Source: Argopecten irradians
Lineage: Eukaryota; Mollusca; Bivalvia; Pectinida; Pectinidae
Direction of reading: 5' to 3'
Assembly: GCF_041381155.1 (NCBI RefSeq)
Contig: NC_091134.1
Span: forward strand, 9,456,755 to 9,520,754
DNA length: 64,000 bases
In this document: in pieces, positions 12,668 to 25,222 of the stretch
Position numbering within the stretch: the stretch's first letter is position 1
Layout: the number at the start of each line of letters is the position of its first letter
Notes under the pieces: generated by a model
The model's input: only the letters and a program-made list of their open reading frames with translations
Databases searched by the model: none
What the model was told of the DNA's origin: nothing
Position numbers and translations under genes: made by a program

Positions 12668-15404
12668 ATATTAACAAATTTTCTTCCATTGGGTTCGACC
12701 TTAAACAACATCATGCTATATTCACTCTTGTTGAATGTTTCAAACAAACTTGAATAATAACATACTTTGGACTATCAACATGGACTACTTTTGTAATGTG
12801 TAGCCGGTTATTTTCATGTGTCAAAATGTTTACGAGTTGGACTAGACACGAGAAAATTTAATTTTAACGTTTTTTAAAATCTCGCGGTTTGACTATAAGG
12901 TTTTTTCTCGCACCTCGGACAGGGAAATCTCACTTGATACCCGGTGCTAGATTTTTCTATCTCGTCCGATCTGTCTGGTACCTTTACGCGAATTTTGGCG
13001 GAATTTTACGCCATTCATGTAACAGTCCGCGCATGTGACGTCAAACTCTCAAACCGGTGACGTCACAAGCGTCAGATAATCAATATTATTAGAAATATAT
13101 GCATTCAGTCATTTACCATGCATTGTTTGGTTGTTGTTTTTAATCATGAAAACAGTATGTACCGATTGATCATCGTTTTCTCTTTTATATAACCGAACTA
13201 TAGTTTTATGCGGAATGACTGAAATCGAAGCGCAGATGAAATGGTTAATCGGCTTTGAACCAGGAGGCCCAAGACGGGATAGTTTTACACTCTGAACGCG
13301 TATATAGATGGGTTTTGTTATATCTTAGAGGCGCGAGAAAAAAAATCTATTACCTTTAAGTGATCGAGATCGGGTTATCTCAGTCTCGGGCTAAGATTTT
13401 GTAACATCCCAACCTCGGCTAACGCCTCGGTTGGGATTATGTTACAAAATCTTAGCCCTCGACTGAGATAACCCGATCTCGATCACTTACAGGTAACAGA
13501 TTTTATTAATATCTCTCATCGGTTTCTTTTTTTTGAGGATCACATCTTCACGACCATAGCAATATCCCACAGTGTGGAGTTGCTCATAATTCATCTTTGT
13601 ACGACCTTTGACTTTCGACTTTGCTATCCCGAAATTAAAATGAAAGTAGTGATTATCAAATGGTGCATATGTATTACACTTAATGCATGCATGTAATTGT
13701 AAATTAAAAAAAGAACAAATAAATAAAAGAATGAATCGCCAGAACAGGGAAGTATTATAATCATATTGCTTTCATTTATACCTGATTTTTCTAATAACTA
13801 CCATATTGGACGATGAACAACTACCCATTCCTTAACATTTCCCGCATAGAAGAATGCGTGATAATTCAACAATATAGTGCTGTGGAAAGTAACGATTGTC
13901 GGTTGTAGTGTGAGTCATAAAGTTATGCCGTTGTCTTTGTTTAGACTAATTTACATATTTTCATCATGAGTAGAAGTTTGTCCTACATTGTGTATGCCAA
14001 ATCTCGATATGTTTCTGTCCTTACTAGTGTTCGTTTAAGATATACAAACCTGATTCAAGAATTAGCACTGAAAGTTAGTAATAACCAGTGTTGTAAGTGG
14101 ATGAAAAAGGAGTTAGATTTCGGGGCCAAATATTTTTGATCAAAATCAACTGAATCTTCGAAACATCTTTTTGTTCTAACAATTGTAATTTGATATACTT
14201 TTTGAGTTGTTTGTTTTCATTCTTGTTTACTTTTAAAAACAATACCTTGGAGGGAAATTGAGGTTTATGATAATTATGATGTCTCGGTTGAGGTCAATGA
14301 TACGTTGTAATAGTAGGTAAATTACAATATTTAATATAATATTTTAACTATAATTTTTCTACGTAATTCTCACAAAAAGCATAAAACATGTTATTACGAA
14401 CGACCTTGTAAGTTCTTATGAGGAATAAGTTTATATGTTTAAAGGGTAATTAGAGATTTAAATTTAGATAGAGTGAATAGGCTCTTTTAGCGTTATTTTG
14501 ACATAAAATGCTGATGTTATTTCAATTCAATCCGACTTAGTTTAATGTTTGTCCTGAAATATCATAATTAATTTTCAAATAATTAAACAAATCACACAAA
14601 ATAACTAAGGTTAGACGATTCAGCAAACTGTTTTAGAACTATTTCATTCCCCAAATAACCTTTTCAATAAAGCTTAATGTGTTTTCGTGTAACTGACAAG
14701 GTTGAGGTTATCTGTTGGAGAGCTAAAAATAACGTAAAAAGGAACAAATGTTTTAAAGTTCACATTAATATCTTTAGATGGGTTTTTTTTTTCTCTGACA
14801 TTTTATGGTACACCACAAAAAGTACCATTAAATGTTCTCATAATGAGATGAATATATCCCTATTATACCTAGAGCAATTAAAGTACAATTAAATACAAAA
14901 CAGTTTCGTTAATATCATCAATCAAATAATTCACGATGTAAGGAAATTCAGTGTAATTGTTTAATTAATAAATATCAGAATTATGGTCATTTTTGTATCT
15001 TATATCAATACATAGTAGATAACTGTTAAAGGAGTTAAAGCTTGACAAATATTACAGCAGCAAACGACACTTTATCAAAATCACTGTGGGTGACATCCGT
15101 AATGAAACTGCAACTGAAAACAACTAAATAAACAATTTGTTGTTAAAACATTACCTACTAAGTTTTTATTAACTGCAGGATATTAAAGACAACGAAAGTG
15201 CTATTAAAGATGAAAACTGCTTAACCAGAGAAATGTTTTTAACCATTACCGACATTAATGGATTTGGCGGTGATAATAATATTTCTTACGTATTAAATTA
15301 AATGTCCTACCTTGGGCTGGCGCGTTGGGGAATATCTGAAAACCTGTCGTGAATGCCAGGCCTACCCAAGTTAGGGAGAAGAGTTGTAATTCCTTTACCA
15401 ACAT
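4840..15404 (-). CDS. Gene A: secreted GYGQ-repeat protein with a Cys-rich module (277 aa, 4 exons)
   Basis: Exons in order are 15404-15311, 9280-9018, 8200-8056 and 5171-4840. They total 834 nt with matching phases (1, 0, 1) and GT-AG borders. Residues 1-31 begin with a signal peptide (MLVKELQ, then hydrophobic [15 protein letters not shown]). Residues 32-119 are Pro/Gln/Lys-rich and end in a basic stretch with KTKR, a possible proprotein cleavage site. Residues 124-160 hold seven cysteines: C-x-C-x4-C-x10-C-x8-CC-x7-C. From about residue 178 there are 12 repeats of six residues (GYGQGQ), then a short tail [18 protein letters not shown]. No membrane segment follows the signal. I do not recognise the family. 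Composition suggests an extracellular matrix protein of shell, periostracum or byssus type (inference). The Cys spacing resembles that of gene B 9 kb away on the same strand. No AATAAA lies close after the stop; the first on this strand is about 950 nt downstream. Confidence 0.8.
4923..5142 (-). repeat. 18-bp coding tandem repeat (12 units) in gene A
   Basis: Twelve units of GGTTATGGACAAGGTCAA with few changes, encoding GYGQGQ. Third-position and single amino-acid variants show it is translated in this frame; copy number is likely to vary between alleles. Confidence 0.85.
5172..8055 (-). other. Gene A intron 3
   Basis: 2.9 kb of AT-rich DNA with GT-AG ends. Apart from a small inverted-repeat element at 7722-7884 nothing is recognised. 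Confidence 0.6.
7722..7884. mobile_element. Small MITE with TACCGTATA termini
   Basis: The left end TACCGTATATCCGTCTATTT and the inverted right end TTACCGTATAGCCGCTATTT match imperfectly; total length about 163 bp. Inside are TTTTCACG/TTCGTGA motifs typical of short palindromic elements. It lies in gene A intron 3. Confidence 0.5.
8056..8200 (-). CDS. Gene A exon 3: seven-cysteine module
   Basis: The acceptor is TGATCCACAG|ATG and the donor is ATGGCTG|GTAAGT. The exon encodes [12 protein letters not shown] and onward to [12 protein letters not shown], and so contains the whole Cys module (residues 124-160). It ends in phase 1; the leftover G plus AT of exon 4 makes Asp168. Confidence 0.78.
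8201..9017 (-). other. Gene A intron 2
   Basis: 0.8 kb, GT-AG, AT-rich, no other feature seen. Confidence 0.6.
9018..9280 (-). CDS. Gene A exon 2: Pro/Gln/Lys-rich linker
   Basis: The acceptor is TTATTTTTTCACAG|CA and the donor is ATGATG|GTACGT. The frame reads [16 protein letters not shown], then Pro/Arg/Gln-rich sequence, then a Lys/Thr run ([15 protein letters not shown]) and SYYDTMM. The exon ends in phase 0, which matches exon 3. Confidence 0.75.
10095..11481. mobile_element. Inverted-repeat element carrying a TGTTG satellite
   Basis: It begins CCGGTGTAACGTTGAAAA and ends with the exact reverse complement (18 bp). Diverged inverted similarity continues for about 100 bp at each end, with many CGTTGAAAA motifs in both orientations. 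Between the arms lies about 0.95 kb of TGTTG/TGTGTTGT repeat. No transposase is seen. It is probably a non-autonomous foldback-type DNA element; the target duplication is unclear. Confidence 0.6.
10376..11325 (+). repeat. Degenerate TGTTG/TGTGTTGT satellite
   Basis: Almost only G and T on the plus strand, with units of TGTTGTGTTG-type and occasional ATG or CGTGG interruptions. Long open frames here result from the simple sequence and are not genes. Confidence 0.85.
12634..12665 (+). repeat. Poly(A) run, 32 bases
   Basis: Uninterrupted A run. It could be the tail of an old retroposed copy, but no body is recognised upstream. Confidence 0.7.
13343..13504. mobile_element. Palindromic MITE (hairpin) in gene A intron 1
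   Basis: Two arms of about 75 bp starting near AATCTATTACCT and reading through GTGATCGAGATCGGGTTATC are inverted around a short loop (CCTCGGCTAACGCCTCGG). Related GAGAAAA/CTCGC-rich sequence extends left to about 12845, so the full element may be about 660 bp. Confidence 0.65.
15311..15404 (-). CDS. Gene A exon 1: signal peptide
   Basis: ATG at 15404-15402 follows CCAAG. The open frame encodes MLVKELQ, a hydrophobic core and FPNAPAQ, and ends CAAG|GTAGGA in phase 1. The single G joins CA at the start of exon 2 to make an Ala codon. No convincing TATA box is visible just upstream, so a further 5' UTR exon is possible. Confidence 0.75.
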
Positions 15405-16401
15405 CTTGGAATACACAGTTATTTTGGCACGTTTCTATGACGGCCGTAATTTTCTAGCTGGGGCTCTGTGTACCTGAGTCAGGTGTGTGAAGTGACTGGC
15501 TGATAATGACACAGACAGTGTATTGGTCTTCACTGGTATACACTACTAAGGCTTGCCGACAGGATTAATGTCGGATTGTGTCTTTCTTGTCACCTTCACT
15601 CTAAATACGTATACATTCATGTGTATTTTCTATAAAATACATAGACAGAAACTTTATTTTTGTAACATAAAAATATTCATTACAAAGCCCATCGATGAAA
15701 CAAATAATGATTACCTTTCGGAAATTATTTAAAAAGACGATTGTATTCACGCATAAATTTGAATGGCCTTTCTGCAACTGTTTCAATGTAAATGTATTGT
15801 ATATATTTGTATTATCGAATAAGGGAAAGTAAGACTCTTGGTGCTGTCCGCTGTCAAACACTCACTATAGTCTATAAATGTGGTGGCTTAACATGCATAG
15901 CGGTGTATACTGCAGCCTCCCAAAATGTTTACAGGGGAGGAATTTAATATAGCGTGCTGTTAATAGGACTTTAAGGCTATCAACCAAACAATCCACAATT
16001 CATAGACATATAACGAAGGACTGTTTAATTGTCATACAATGTCACCAACGAACACTTTCTATTATTGCAATATTTATGGATACACGAATTAGATTAGCTA
16101 TAATAATATTTAAGTGTACGAAGGGGATATAACAGCATGGACCGACGCAAAGGTCCTGGGTTTATATATGAAGTTTATTAGACAGATGTCTAAAGGAATA
16201 TCTTATCGATTTGATTGACATCACATCTATAATCCGTATCAAATATATGGTTCTAATAGCATTGTACCTGACGTGAATTGTTATTGCAAGACAAAATAAT
16301 GGCAATAGAAGAACACCCTGAAGAACTCAACATTTGTGCAATAATGTTCGCAAGTGCAGTATCGAAATAAACATTTTGACAGTATTACTTGATATATAAT
16401 A

Positions 16402-16896
16402 TAAGACTCTTTCATATGTGGATATGAAGGATAGGGATTTTCTACCCGAGGGTCATAAAATGTTGAAAAAGGCTTGCCGAGGGTTTTACAACATTTTGTG
16501 ATCCAACGGGTAGAATATCCCTATCCTTCATATCCACATATAAAAGAGTATTTTTCTCTCATACCTCGAAATTTTATTTCAATTTTACTACTATGATTTT
16601 CCGCCATTTTGAATTAAATTCGAAGAAAACGCGACTGCAAATCAATTCGCCATCCCGTTTTTTAATGCGCGACTGCAAATCAATTCGCCATCCCGTTTTT
16701 TTATCTTTGAATCTTAATCAAGCTAAGTTTCTGAAAGAAATGCTGAAATTGCACCTAGATAACATTACTTTTGTTGACGCTGTGACATCATGAGGCTTTA
16801 TTGCATGGGTAGCCATGCAATACAACCCCAGGCGACACCAGTGTATTGCCCTGGACCAGCCAGTATTTCACGTGTAGATATGAGAGAAAAAATATT
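16402..16896 (+). mobile_element. Foldback element family P, copy 1
   Basis: The left 145 bp (16405-16549) is a near-perfect hairpin reading CATATGTGGATATGAAGG and back, with GAGGGT and CGGGTAG motifs. About 340 bp follow, ending CACGTGTAGATATGAGAG, which resembles the left end inverted. A 38-bp segment (GCGACTGCAAATCAATTCGC...) is duplicated at 16631-16704. Other copies are at 29683, 30838 and 59709. Confidence 0.65.
16631..16704 (+). repeat. 38-bp tandem duplication inside element P copy 1
   Basis: GCGACTGCAAATCAATTCGC plus 18 bp repeated twice, nearly identical. Confidence 0.8.
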
Positions 16897-18077
16897 ATCC
16901 CAAGTAAAAATTATGAACGGATGAATTGTCAAAAGTTACCCAGCATGCCTCTTAATAGCAACAGCGCATTAGACCTGTGGAGGTGTGAATAAAGCACTTT
17001 AGAGGAATCCTAAGTAAAAATTACTTAACATCTGCCTTAAATGTGATACACTATTGTTAGTAATTAAGTGACGGCTCCTGTCGGAGAGGCTGTAATACAT
17101 TAGAAAAATGTGGAAATGTGCATAAACGACATTATAACAAATGATCATTATGACAAAATTTGTATGAGGCCTCATAATTTTGTTAATTAATATGACAACA
17201 GATACTTCTTTAATTTCTGAAACTTTAATGACACTTCCTGATTTATTTCACGGCTATCTTTAAGGTGCTATAATCATCATTCTACCTAAAATATGGAATG
17301 AATATGAATATATTATTTTTATGACAGATAATCTTTTGTTTTTCCTTTATAAACAAATCTACTGTGTTTTAATCTAGAAACTATCTGTTTGAAAATGTAT
17401 ATTATTTAACGTTCCTATATAAATTGCGAAAAATAGCTAAGTATGCCGATTGACCGAATTGATTAAATGTAAATTAAAATACAGATTGCAATAATCAGTA
17501 CGATACAAAAATGCCTGCACTGTAGCAATCTACTTTCACGGAGACCATCTACTGTAGAAGCGTTTTTATAAAATAGTTTTGTATCAAAAATTGAGTAAAG
17601 CTGCCGCGATGTTTATAGGGTGTATAGCTCTAAAGCCGAGGATACAAAATGAATAGAAATACATTTATTTGTGAATAAGACAAGTGTCGAACTCGTGTGC
17701 TTGCAGAATGGTTGCAAATATGATATGATATCGAATATAAAACTTCCCCATGATATTCATCCCCTAGGACAGTTTTTTATATTGATATATTTGGCATTTA
17801 TTATTTATAGTGACTTAATTATGAAAAACTCTAATTCATGACTCATGTTTTCTCTTAGGTCATGATCTATCACGGTTTCAACTCAAAGCTCTGTGTATCT
17901 TCATCAAATGGCCAAGGTTACCGACGCATTTCCAATTAGCTTCTACCTCTATAATACGAGTTTGAATCCTATCAGGGACAGTTACGAGTGTGGTTTTAAG
18001 TTTAGTTTGGTTTTTATCCTGCTTTCATCTACCTTCAAATGGCACTGTTTTGTAAGACGCTGGGTTGTAATAAGACA

Positions 18078-18150
18078 AAAAAAAAAAAAAACCCAAAAAA
18101 CCCCCCCAAAAAAACAACAAAAAAACAAAAACAAAAACAAACAAACAACC
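18078..18150 (+). repeat. A/C-rich simple sequence
   Basis: Runs of A with C interruptions turning into AAACAAAC units. Confidence 0.75.
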
Positions 18151-18864
18151 AAACAAACAGAAAACCACTCATATCAGTGAAACAAATGATACAATACAAC
18201 AGTGGACAATTGATTTTAGTTAATTTGAGTCCGAGATTCAACAGATTGGTATTAAAACTATCTTGAAAAAAACACGTTAGCTTTTGTCGTATGTAGTTTA
18301 ATTAAACTAAAATACGACCATAAAGAGTATTACTTTGGGAAAGCAATGATAACGTTTTGCAAAATAAACATTTATCTCGACTGTCAGGCATGCACGTTTA
18401 GACGTGCTATGCGGTACCTGATAAAGTGTACTAGGTGCACAGGTGACTGTGTTACAATTCGGCGTTTCCTGGTCATAATGTACCTCTATATTTAGACGTA
18501 GAGTGATGTCACAGTGGCTTATTCTGAGTCCAGGTCACAACAGGCCAGACAGAACATGCTGCCCAAAGCTATCGTGACAAAAGCAGCCAGTCTCCAGCAA
18601 GACCAACACAGCTCACGATAACACACGTAGTATACCACTTATATGATAACGAAACCATCTATCAATGCAGCTTGAAATGCATTTGACGAAAACATTATAT
18701 AAGTGCTAAAATCATTCACAGAAAGATTCATGGGGAATATTATGCGCCTAAGTCATCCGCAAGAGCCAATTCTACATGTTTTTTACCAACAAAGAATAAA
18801 AATTCAAAGCCCAAATGGATTGACATTTCAAATACATGTAGCAGTATCCTACACAATCAAACCA

Positions 18865-21800
18865 GTGTACACATTTCAACAACCCAGTATTGTACACAAC
18901 AGTACACCAGTTCAACAAACCAGTATTGTACACAACAGTACACAGTTCAACAACCCATTATTGTACAAACAGTACATAGTTCAACAACCCATTATTGTAC
19001 ACAACAGTACACAGTTCAACAACCCATATTGTACACAACAGTACACAGTTCAACAACCCATTATTGTACACAACAGTACACAGTTCAACAACCCAGTATT
19101 GTACACAACAGTCACAGTTCAACAACCCTTATTGTACACAACAGTACACAGTTCAACAACCAGTATTGTACACAACAGTCACAGTTCAACAACCCATTAT
19201 GTTACACAACAACCCAGTATTGTACACAACAGTACACAGTTCAACAACCCAGTATTGTACACAACAGTACACAGTTCAACAACCCATTATTGTACACAAC
19301 AGTACACAGTTCAACAACCCAGTATTGTACACAACAGTGCACAGTTCAACAACCCAGTATTGTACACAACAGTGCACAGTTCAACAACCCATTATTGTAC
19401 ACACAACAGTACACAGTTCAACAACCCAGTATTGTACACAACAGTACACAGTTCAACAACCCAGTATTGTACACAACAGTACACAGTTCAACAACCAGTA
19501 TTGTACACAACAGTACACAGTTCAACAACCCATATTGTACACAACAGTACACAGTTCAACAACCCATTATTGTACACAACAGTACACAGTTCAACAACCC
19601 ATTATTGTACACAACAGTACACAGTTCAACAACCCAGTATTGTACACAACAGTACACAGTTCAACAACCCATTATTGTACACAACAGTACACAGTTCAAC
19701 AACCCAGTATTGTACACAACAGTACACAGTTCAACAACCCAGTATTGTACACAACAGTACACAGTTCAACAACCCAGTATTGTACACAACAGTACACAGT
19801 TCAACAACCCAGTATTGTACACAACAGTACACATTTCAACAACCCATTATTGTACACAACAGTACACAGTTCAACAACCCATTATTGTACACAACAGTAC
19901 ACAGTTCAACAACCCATTATTGTACACAACAGTACACAGTTCAACAACCCAGTATTGTACACAACAGTACACAGTTCAACAACCCAGTATTGTACACAAC
20001 AGTACACAGTTCAACAACCATGTATTGTACACAACAGTACACAGTTCAACAACCCAGTATTGTACACAACAGTACACAGTTCAACAACCCAGTATTGTAC
20101 ACAACAGTACACAGTTCAACAACCCAGTATTGTACACAACAGTACACAGTTCAACAACCCAGTATTTCACAACAGTCACATTCAACAACCATATTGTACA
20201 CAACAGTACACAGTTCAACAACCCAGTATTGTACACAACAGTACACAGTTCAACAACCCAGTATTGTACACAACAGTACACAGTTCAACAACCCAGTATT
20301 GTACACAACAGTACACAGTTCAACAACCCAGTATTGTACACAACAGTACACAGTTCAACAACCCAGTATTGTACACAACAGTACACAGTTCAACAACCCA
20401 GTATTGTACACAACAGTACACAGTTCAACAACCCAGTATTGTACACAACAGTACACAGTTCAACAACCCAGTATTGTACACAACAGTACACAGTTCAACA
20501 ACCAGTATTGTACACAACAGTACACAGTTCAACACGTATTGTACACAACAGTACACAGTTCAACAACCCATTATTGTACACAACAGTACACAGTTCAACA
20601 ACCCAGTATTGTACACCAAAACAGTACACAGTTCAACACCCATTATTGTACACAACAGTACACAGTTCAACAACCCAGTATTGTACACAACAGTGCACAG
20701 TTCAACAACCCAGTATTGTACACAACAGTGCACAGTTCAACAACCCAGTATTGTACACAACAGTACACAGTTCAACAACCCAGTATTGTACACAACAGTA
20801 CACAGTTCAACAACCCAGTATTGTACACAACAGTACACAGTTCAACAACCCATTATTGTACACAACAGTACACAGTTCAACAACCCAGTATTGTACACAA
20901 CAGTACACAGTTCAACAACCCAGTATTGTACACAACAGTACACAGTTCAACAACCCATTATTGTACACAACAGTACACAGTTCAACAACCCAGTATTGTA
21001 CACAACAGTACACATTTCAACAACCCATTATTGTACACAACAGTACACAGTTCAACAACCCAGTATTGTACACAACAGTACACAGTTCAACAACCCAGTA
21101 TTGTACACAACAGTACACAGTTCAACAAACCAGTATTGTACACAACAGTACACAGTTCAACAACCCATTATTGTACACAACAGTACACAGTTCAACAACC
21201 CATATTGTACACAACAGTACACAGTTCAACAACCCAGTATTGTACACAACAGTACACAGTTCAACAACCCAGTATTGTACACAACAGTACACAGTTCAAC
21301 AACCCAGTATTGTACACAACAGTACACAGTTCAACAACCATGTATTGTACACAACAGTACACAGTTCAACTAACATGTATTGTACACAACAGTACACAGT
21401 TCAACAACCATGTATTGTACACAACAGTACACAGTTCAACAACCCAGTATTGTACACAACAGTACACAGTTCAACAACCCATTATTGTACACAACAGTAC
21501 ACAGTTCAACAACCCAGTATTGTACACAACAGTACACAGTTCAACAACCCAGTATTGTACACAACAGTACACAGTTCAACAACCCAGTATTGTACACAAC
21601 AGTACACAGTTCAACAACCCAGTATTGTACACAACAGTACACAGTTCAACAACCATATTGTACACAACAGTACACAGTTCAACAACCCAGTATTGTACAC
21701 AACAGTACACAGTTCAACAACCCATTTATTGTACACAACAGTTACACAGTTCAACAACCAGTATTGTACACAACAGTACACAGTTCAACAACCCAGTATT

Positions 21801-22600
21801 GTACACAACAGTACACAGTTCAACAACCCATTATTGTACACAACAGTACACAGTTCAACAACCATTATTGTACACAACAGTACACAGTTCAACAACCCAG
21901 TATTGTACACAACAGTGCACATTTCAACAACCCAGTATTGTACACAACAGTACACAGTTCAACAACCCATTATTGTACACAACAGTACACAGTTCAACAA
22001 CCCAGTATTGTACACAACAGTGCACAGTTCAACAACCCAGTATTGTACACAACAGTACACAGTTCAACAACCCAGTATTGTACACAACAGTACACAGTTC
22101 AACAACCCAGTATTGTACACAACAGTACACAGTTCAACAACCCAGTATTGTACACAACAGTACACAGTTCAACAACCCATTATTGTACACAACAGTACAC
22201 AGTTCAACAACCCATTATTGTACACAACAGTACACATTTCAACAACCCATTATTGTACACAACAGTACACAGTTCAACAACCCATTATTGTACACAACAG
22301 TACACAGTTCAACAACTCATTATTGTACACAACAGTACACAGTTCAACAACTCATTATTGTACACAACAGTACACATTTCAACAACTCATTATTGTACAC
22401 AACAGTACACAGTTCAACAACTCATTATTGTACACAACAGTACACAGTTACACAACAGTACACATTTCAACAACCTATTATTGTACACAACAGTGCACAG
22501 TTCAACAACCCAGTGTTGTACACAACAGTACACAGTTCAACAAACCATTATTGTACACAACAGTGCACAGTTCAACAACCCATTAATGTACACAGTCAGC
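18865..22600 (+). repeat. 35-bp minisatellite, about 106 copies
   Basis: The unit contains TTGTACACAACAGTACACAG followed by TTCAACAACCCAGTA (35 bp). Two main variants read CCCAGT and CCCATT; rarer ones have GTGCAC or ACATTTC. A sub-variant with AACTCATT is clustered at 22310-22430. A few units have small indels. The unit has no stop codon in any plus frame and 35 is not a multiple of 3, so all three frames stay open for kilobases; this is not a gene. Confidence 0.95.
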
Positions 22601-24305
22601 ACACACCGATAACCTCCTTGTCAGGTAGTTGAAGCGCATACGATAATTTCGTTTTTGCGCTATCTTTTATTCTCTTGTTGTTATCTATATCTAGCTATAT
22701 TGAAATTATGATACATGTTGTAATAGATTAATTGATTAAAAAGAATTATCGTGATGATTTTTTTTTGAAAATGGCATTTTCATTCATAACATAATTTTTT
22801 GTATGACGTAATGTAAATATATTCTTGAATCTCTAAAATGCTCCATGCCAAGACAAAGACAAATCGGCAAGTGACAAGTAGATGTCAACGGATAGTATTT
22901 ACTGAGCAAAGCATATCTTAAACCATTATAATTAGACTTTTAATCCAAAAGAGGAAAGAAGTATGGTTAGCTTTATATGACAGAAGAAATAAAATATATA
23001 CCGCATTGATAGCTATTAACTGATTTTTGATCTAATATCATATAGGCAAATCTTATATTTTTAGATATATCTGCATAGATCAGCATTCTTTTTTAAATTG
23101 GAATTTTTTTTTCTCAGATATGATATTTGATATAAAATTAGCAAAGTGGACAAAGCTTTAATAGATCCAACAAGGCATTACACATAAGTTATATGCTTGT
23201 TTTAAAGTTATAAAACAAATTAAATTTAATATTTTTTTTAAATGTACTGCAAAGTGCAAAGGAAATGCTTTTTGTTGTCTTTATTGTATATTACATAAAT
23301 TGACACATGCATATCAGGAATAAGTTTTTTTATAATGTCCTTCTTTATTTCTTTAGTTTTAATTAAGCTTTAAATTGAATACCATAAATACTATTGGCTG
23401 TGTGTGCTCTATATAGTGTATAATGCATTGATAAATCACGTTAGACTCACAACACTTTACGTTTTAGAGGATACAAAATGTTATAAAGTAATACATTTAT
23501 TTACAAAGATTACATTTGTAATATCTGACCAGCTTTGTTAGTGAATGTGGTTTTGAAAGTTTTTAAGTACTTGATGTGCATGTCATAATAATGTATAAGA
23601 TTGATCCAAATGCGGTTTCAAGATGTAGTCTTTGTACTTTTCTGAAACAGGCTTTAGCTAAAAGATTGAATGATAGTGTGTTCAGAGGAGATATTTTGTT
23701 TAAGACACATGATATATGGAAATCGAACATAATTGTGCAATGCAAATATCAATGCATGTCACATCACAATCGGTTTACCATGTACAGAGTTTAGCTTATT
23801 CATCTCATTTTCAAAGAAACTCTAATAAGGATTTTGAACTGGAGGAAATTGTAAATGTTTGTTTCCGTCCGTTTGTCTGTCTGTCTGTCAAATTGTGGTT
23901 TTCAGACGATAACTTGAGAGCGGATTGCTGGATTTTGGTCACACTTCATCAAATGGTAGATTCGGAAGTAACTTAGCTTAGTGATGAAGGTCACCAGGGT
24001 CACCAGGGAACATAGATTGTTTCAGTTTTACTCAGATTGTTTTGTCTAAATGTGGAATAGAATACATTATGGTATCAAAGCACATGTAAGTGATAAAAGC
24101 AATTTTAAAGTGATGAAAATAATCATATAACTAAAGATTCAAAGTTTGGCATGCATTCCGACCAATGAATAACGAACAGTACCGAGTCTAAATGTTTGTT
24201 TTAAATGAAATAGCTTTATTTTGATTTTTGTAGATTAAATAATAAGATTTAATCCATTGACATATCATGTCCGCCATCACATCGTAGTTTCCACAACATG
24301 CATCT
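22601..24305. other. Stretch between minisatellite and gene B, no gene seen
   Basis: AT-rich. At 23862-23990 lies a (CTGT)n run followed by GCGGATTGCTGGATTTTGG and CTTCATCAAATGG, which looks like part of a dispersed repeat. The end of gene B's transcript falls near 24200. Confidence 0.35.
24215..24220 (-). promoter_or_regulatory. Polyadenylation signal of gene B
   Basis: AATAAA on the minus strand (TTTATT on plus) sits 86 nt after the gene B stop codon, with no other copy nearer. Confidence 0.65.
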
Positions 24306-25222
24306 CTAAAATTCAAAACCAACACATATGTAATGCACTTTCTCCGGACAGCACATGGTAGGTAAAAAAGAATGTTCCTTATATTCATCACAGTTGCCAT
24401 AACTAACGTGTCCCTGTGGGCACATGAAATTACATTTGCAGAATCTAAGCCAGAAAGGCGACGCACATTTTCTAGTTACTGGTGGTTTAAGTCCCTGGCT
24501 TAATTGACCGAACAGGCCGCTCATCCCTCCAGCGCCCATTCTAGGTGCCATTTCACCTCCAAACATATTAGTCATTCCAGTCGCTGTACCCATTCCGGCT
24601 CCATTCATCCTCTCGAAAGGAAATCCTATTCCATCCATGGCATTTCCTGGTCCGCCCATTCCACTTCCAATCAGGCCTTCCATTCCACCCATAGCATTTC
24701 CTGTTCCACCAAATCCACTTCCCATATGACCTTCTATTCCGCTCATTGCATTTCCCGTTCCGCCCATTCCACTTCCCATCAGGCCTTCCATTCCACCCAT
24801 AGCATTTCCTGTTCCGCTCATTCCACTTCCCATCACGCCTTCCATTCTACCCATGGAAATTCCTGTCCCGCCCATTCCACTTCCCATCGCGCCTTCCATT
24901 CTACCCATGGACTTTCCTGTTCCGCCCATTCCACTTCCAACCGGGCCCTGCATTCTGCCCATAATATTTCCTGTTCCACCCGTTCCACTCCTCATGAGAC
25001 CTTCCATCTGACCCATAGTTCCACCATTTCCTCCACTTCTGACTCCTAAGTTAACTTCCGTTCCAGCCACTGCACCTCCAGTTGGCCCCATTCCATCTCC
25101 AAACATTTCGTTCATTCCACCAGCTCCATGCGTTCTTCCACCCATCGTACCACCCGTCAAACCTTCCATGGCGTCCATGGCCATCATGGAGCCAATATTT
25201 ACACCTCCAAACATTTCATTAC
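24306..25222 (-). CDS. Gene B exon 2: mature protein
   Basis: The acceptor is TTATACTGACAG|GT. The frame is open for 305 codons to a TAG at 24308-24306. The exon carries all the Gly/Met repeats and the C-terminal Cys module starting KCASPFWLRFCKC. Confidence 0.87.

Larger units (their letters stand above)
9281..15310 (-). other. Gene A intron 1
   Basis: 6.0 kb intron between the signal-peptide exon and exon 2. It holds the satellite-bearing inverted-repeat element (10095-11481), a 32-base A run (12634-12665) and a palindromic MITE (13343-13504). The remainder is AT-rich with no supported gene. Confidence 0.6.
15405..18864. other. Upstream flank of gene A, no gene seen
   Basis: Contains one copy of the palindromic element family (16402-16896) and a C/A-rich simple stretch (18078-18150). 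No other coding signal. Confidence 0.4.

Noticed and set aside
18703-22632. Very long plus-strand open frames of 400-1309 codons
   Set aside because: They are produced by the 35-bp minisatellite, which has no stop codon in any plus frame. Three overlapping frames read the same peptide pattern, and the leading non-repeat codons look non-coding.
24504-25049. Plus-strand Ser/His-rich frame of 181 codons
   Set aside because: Antisense shadow of gene B's repeat exon.
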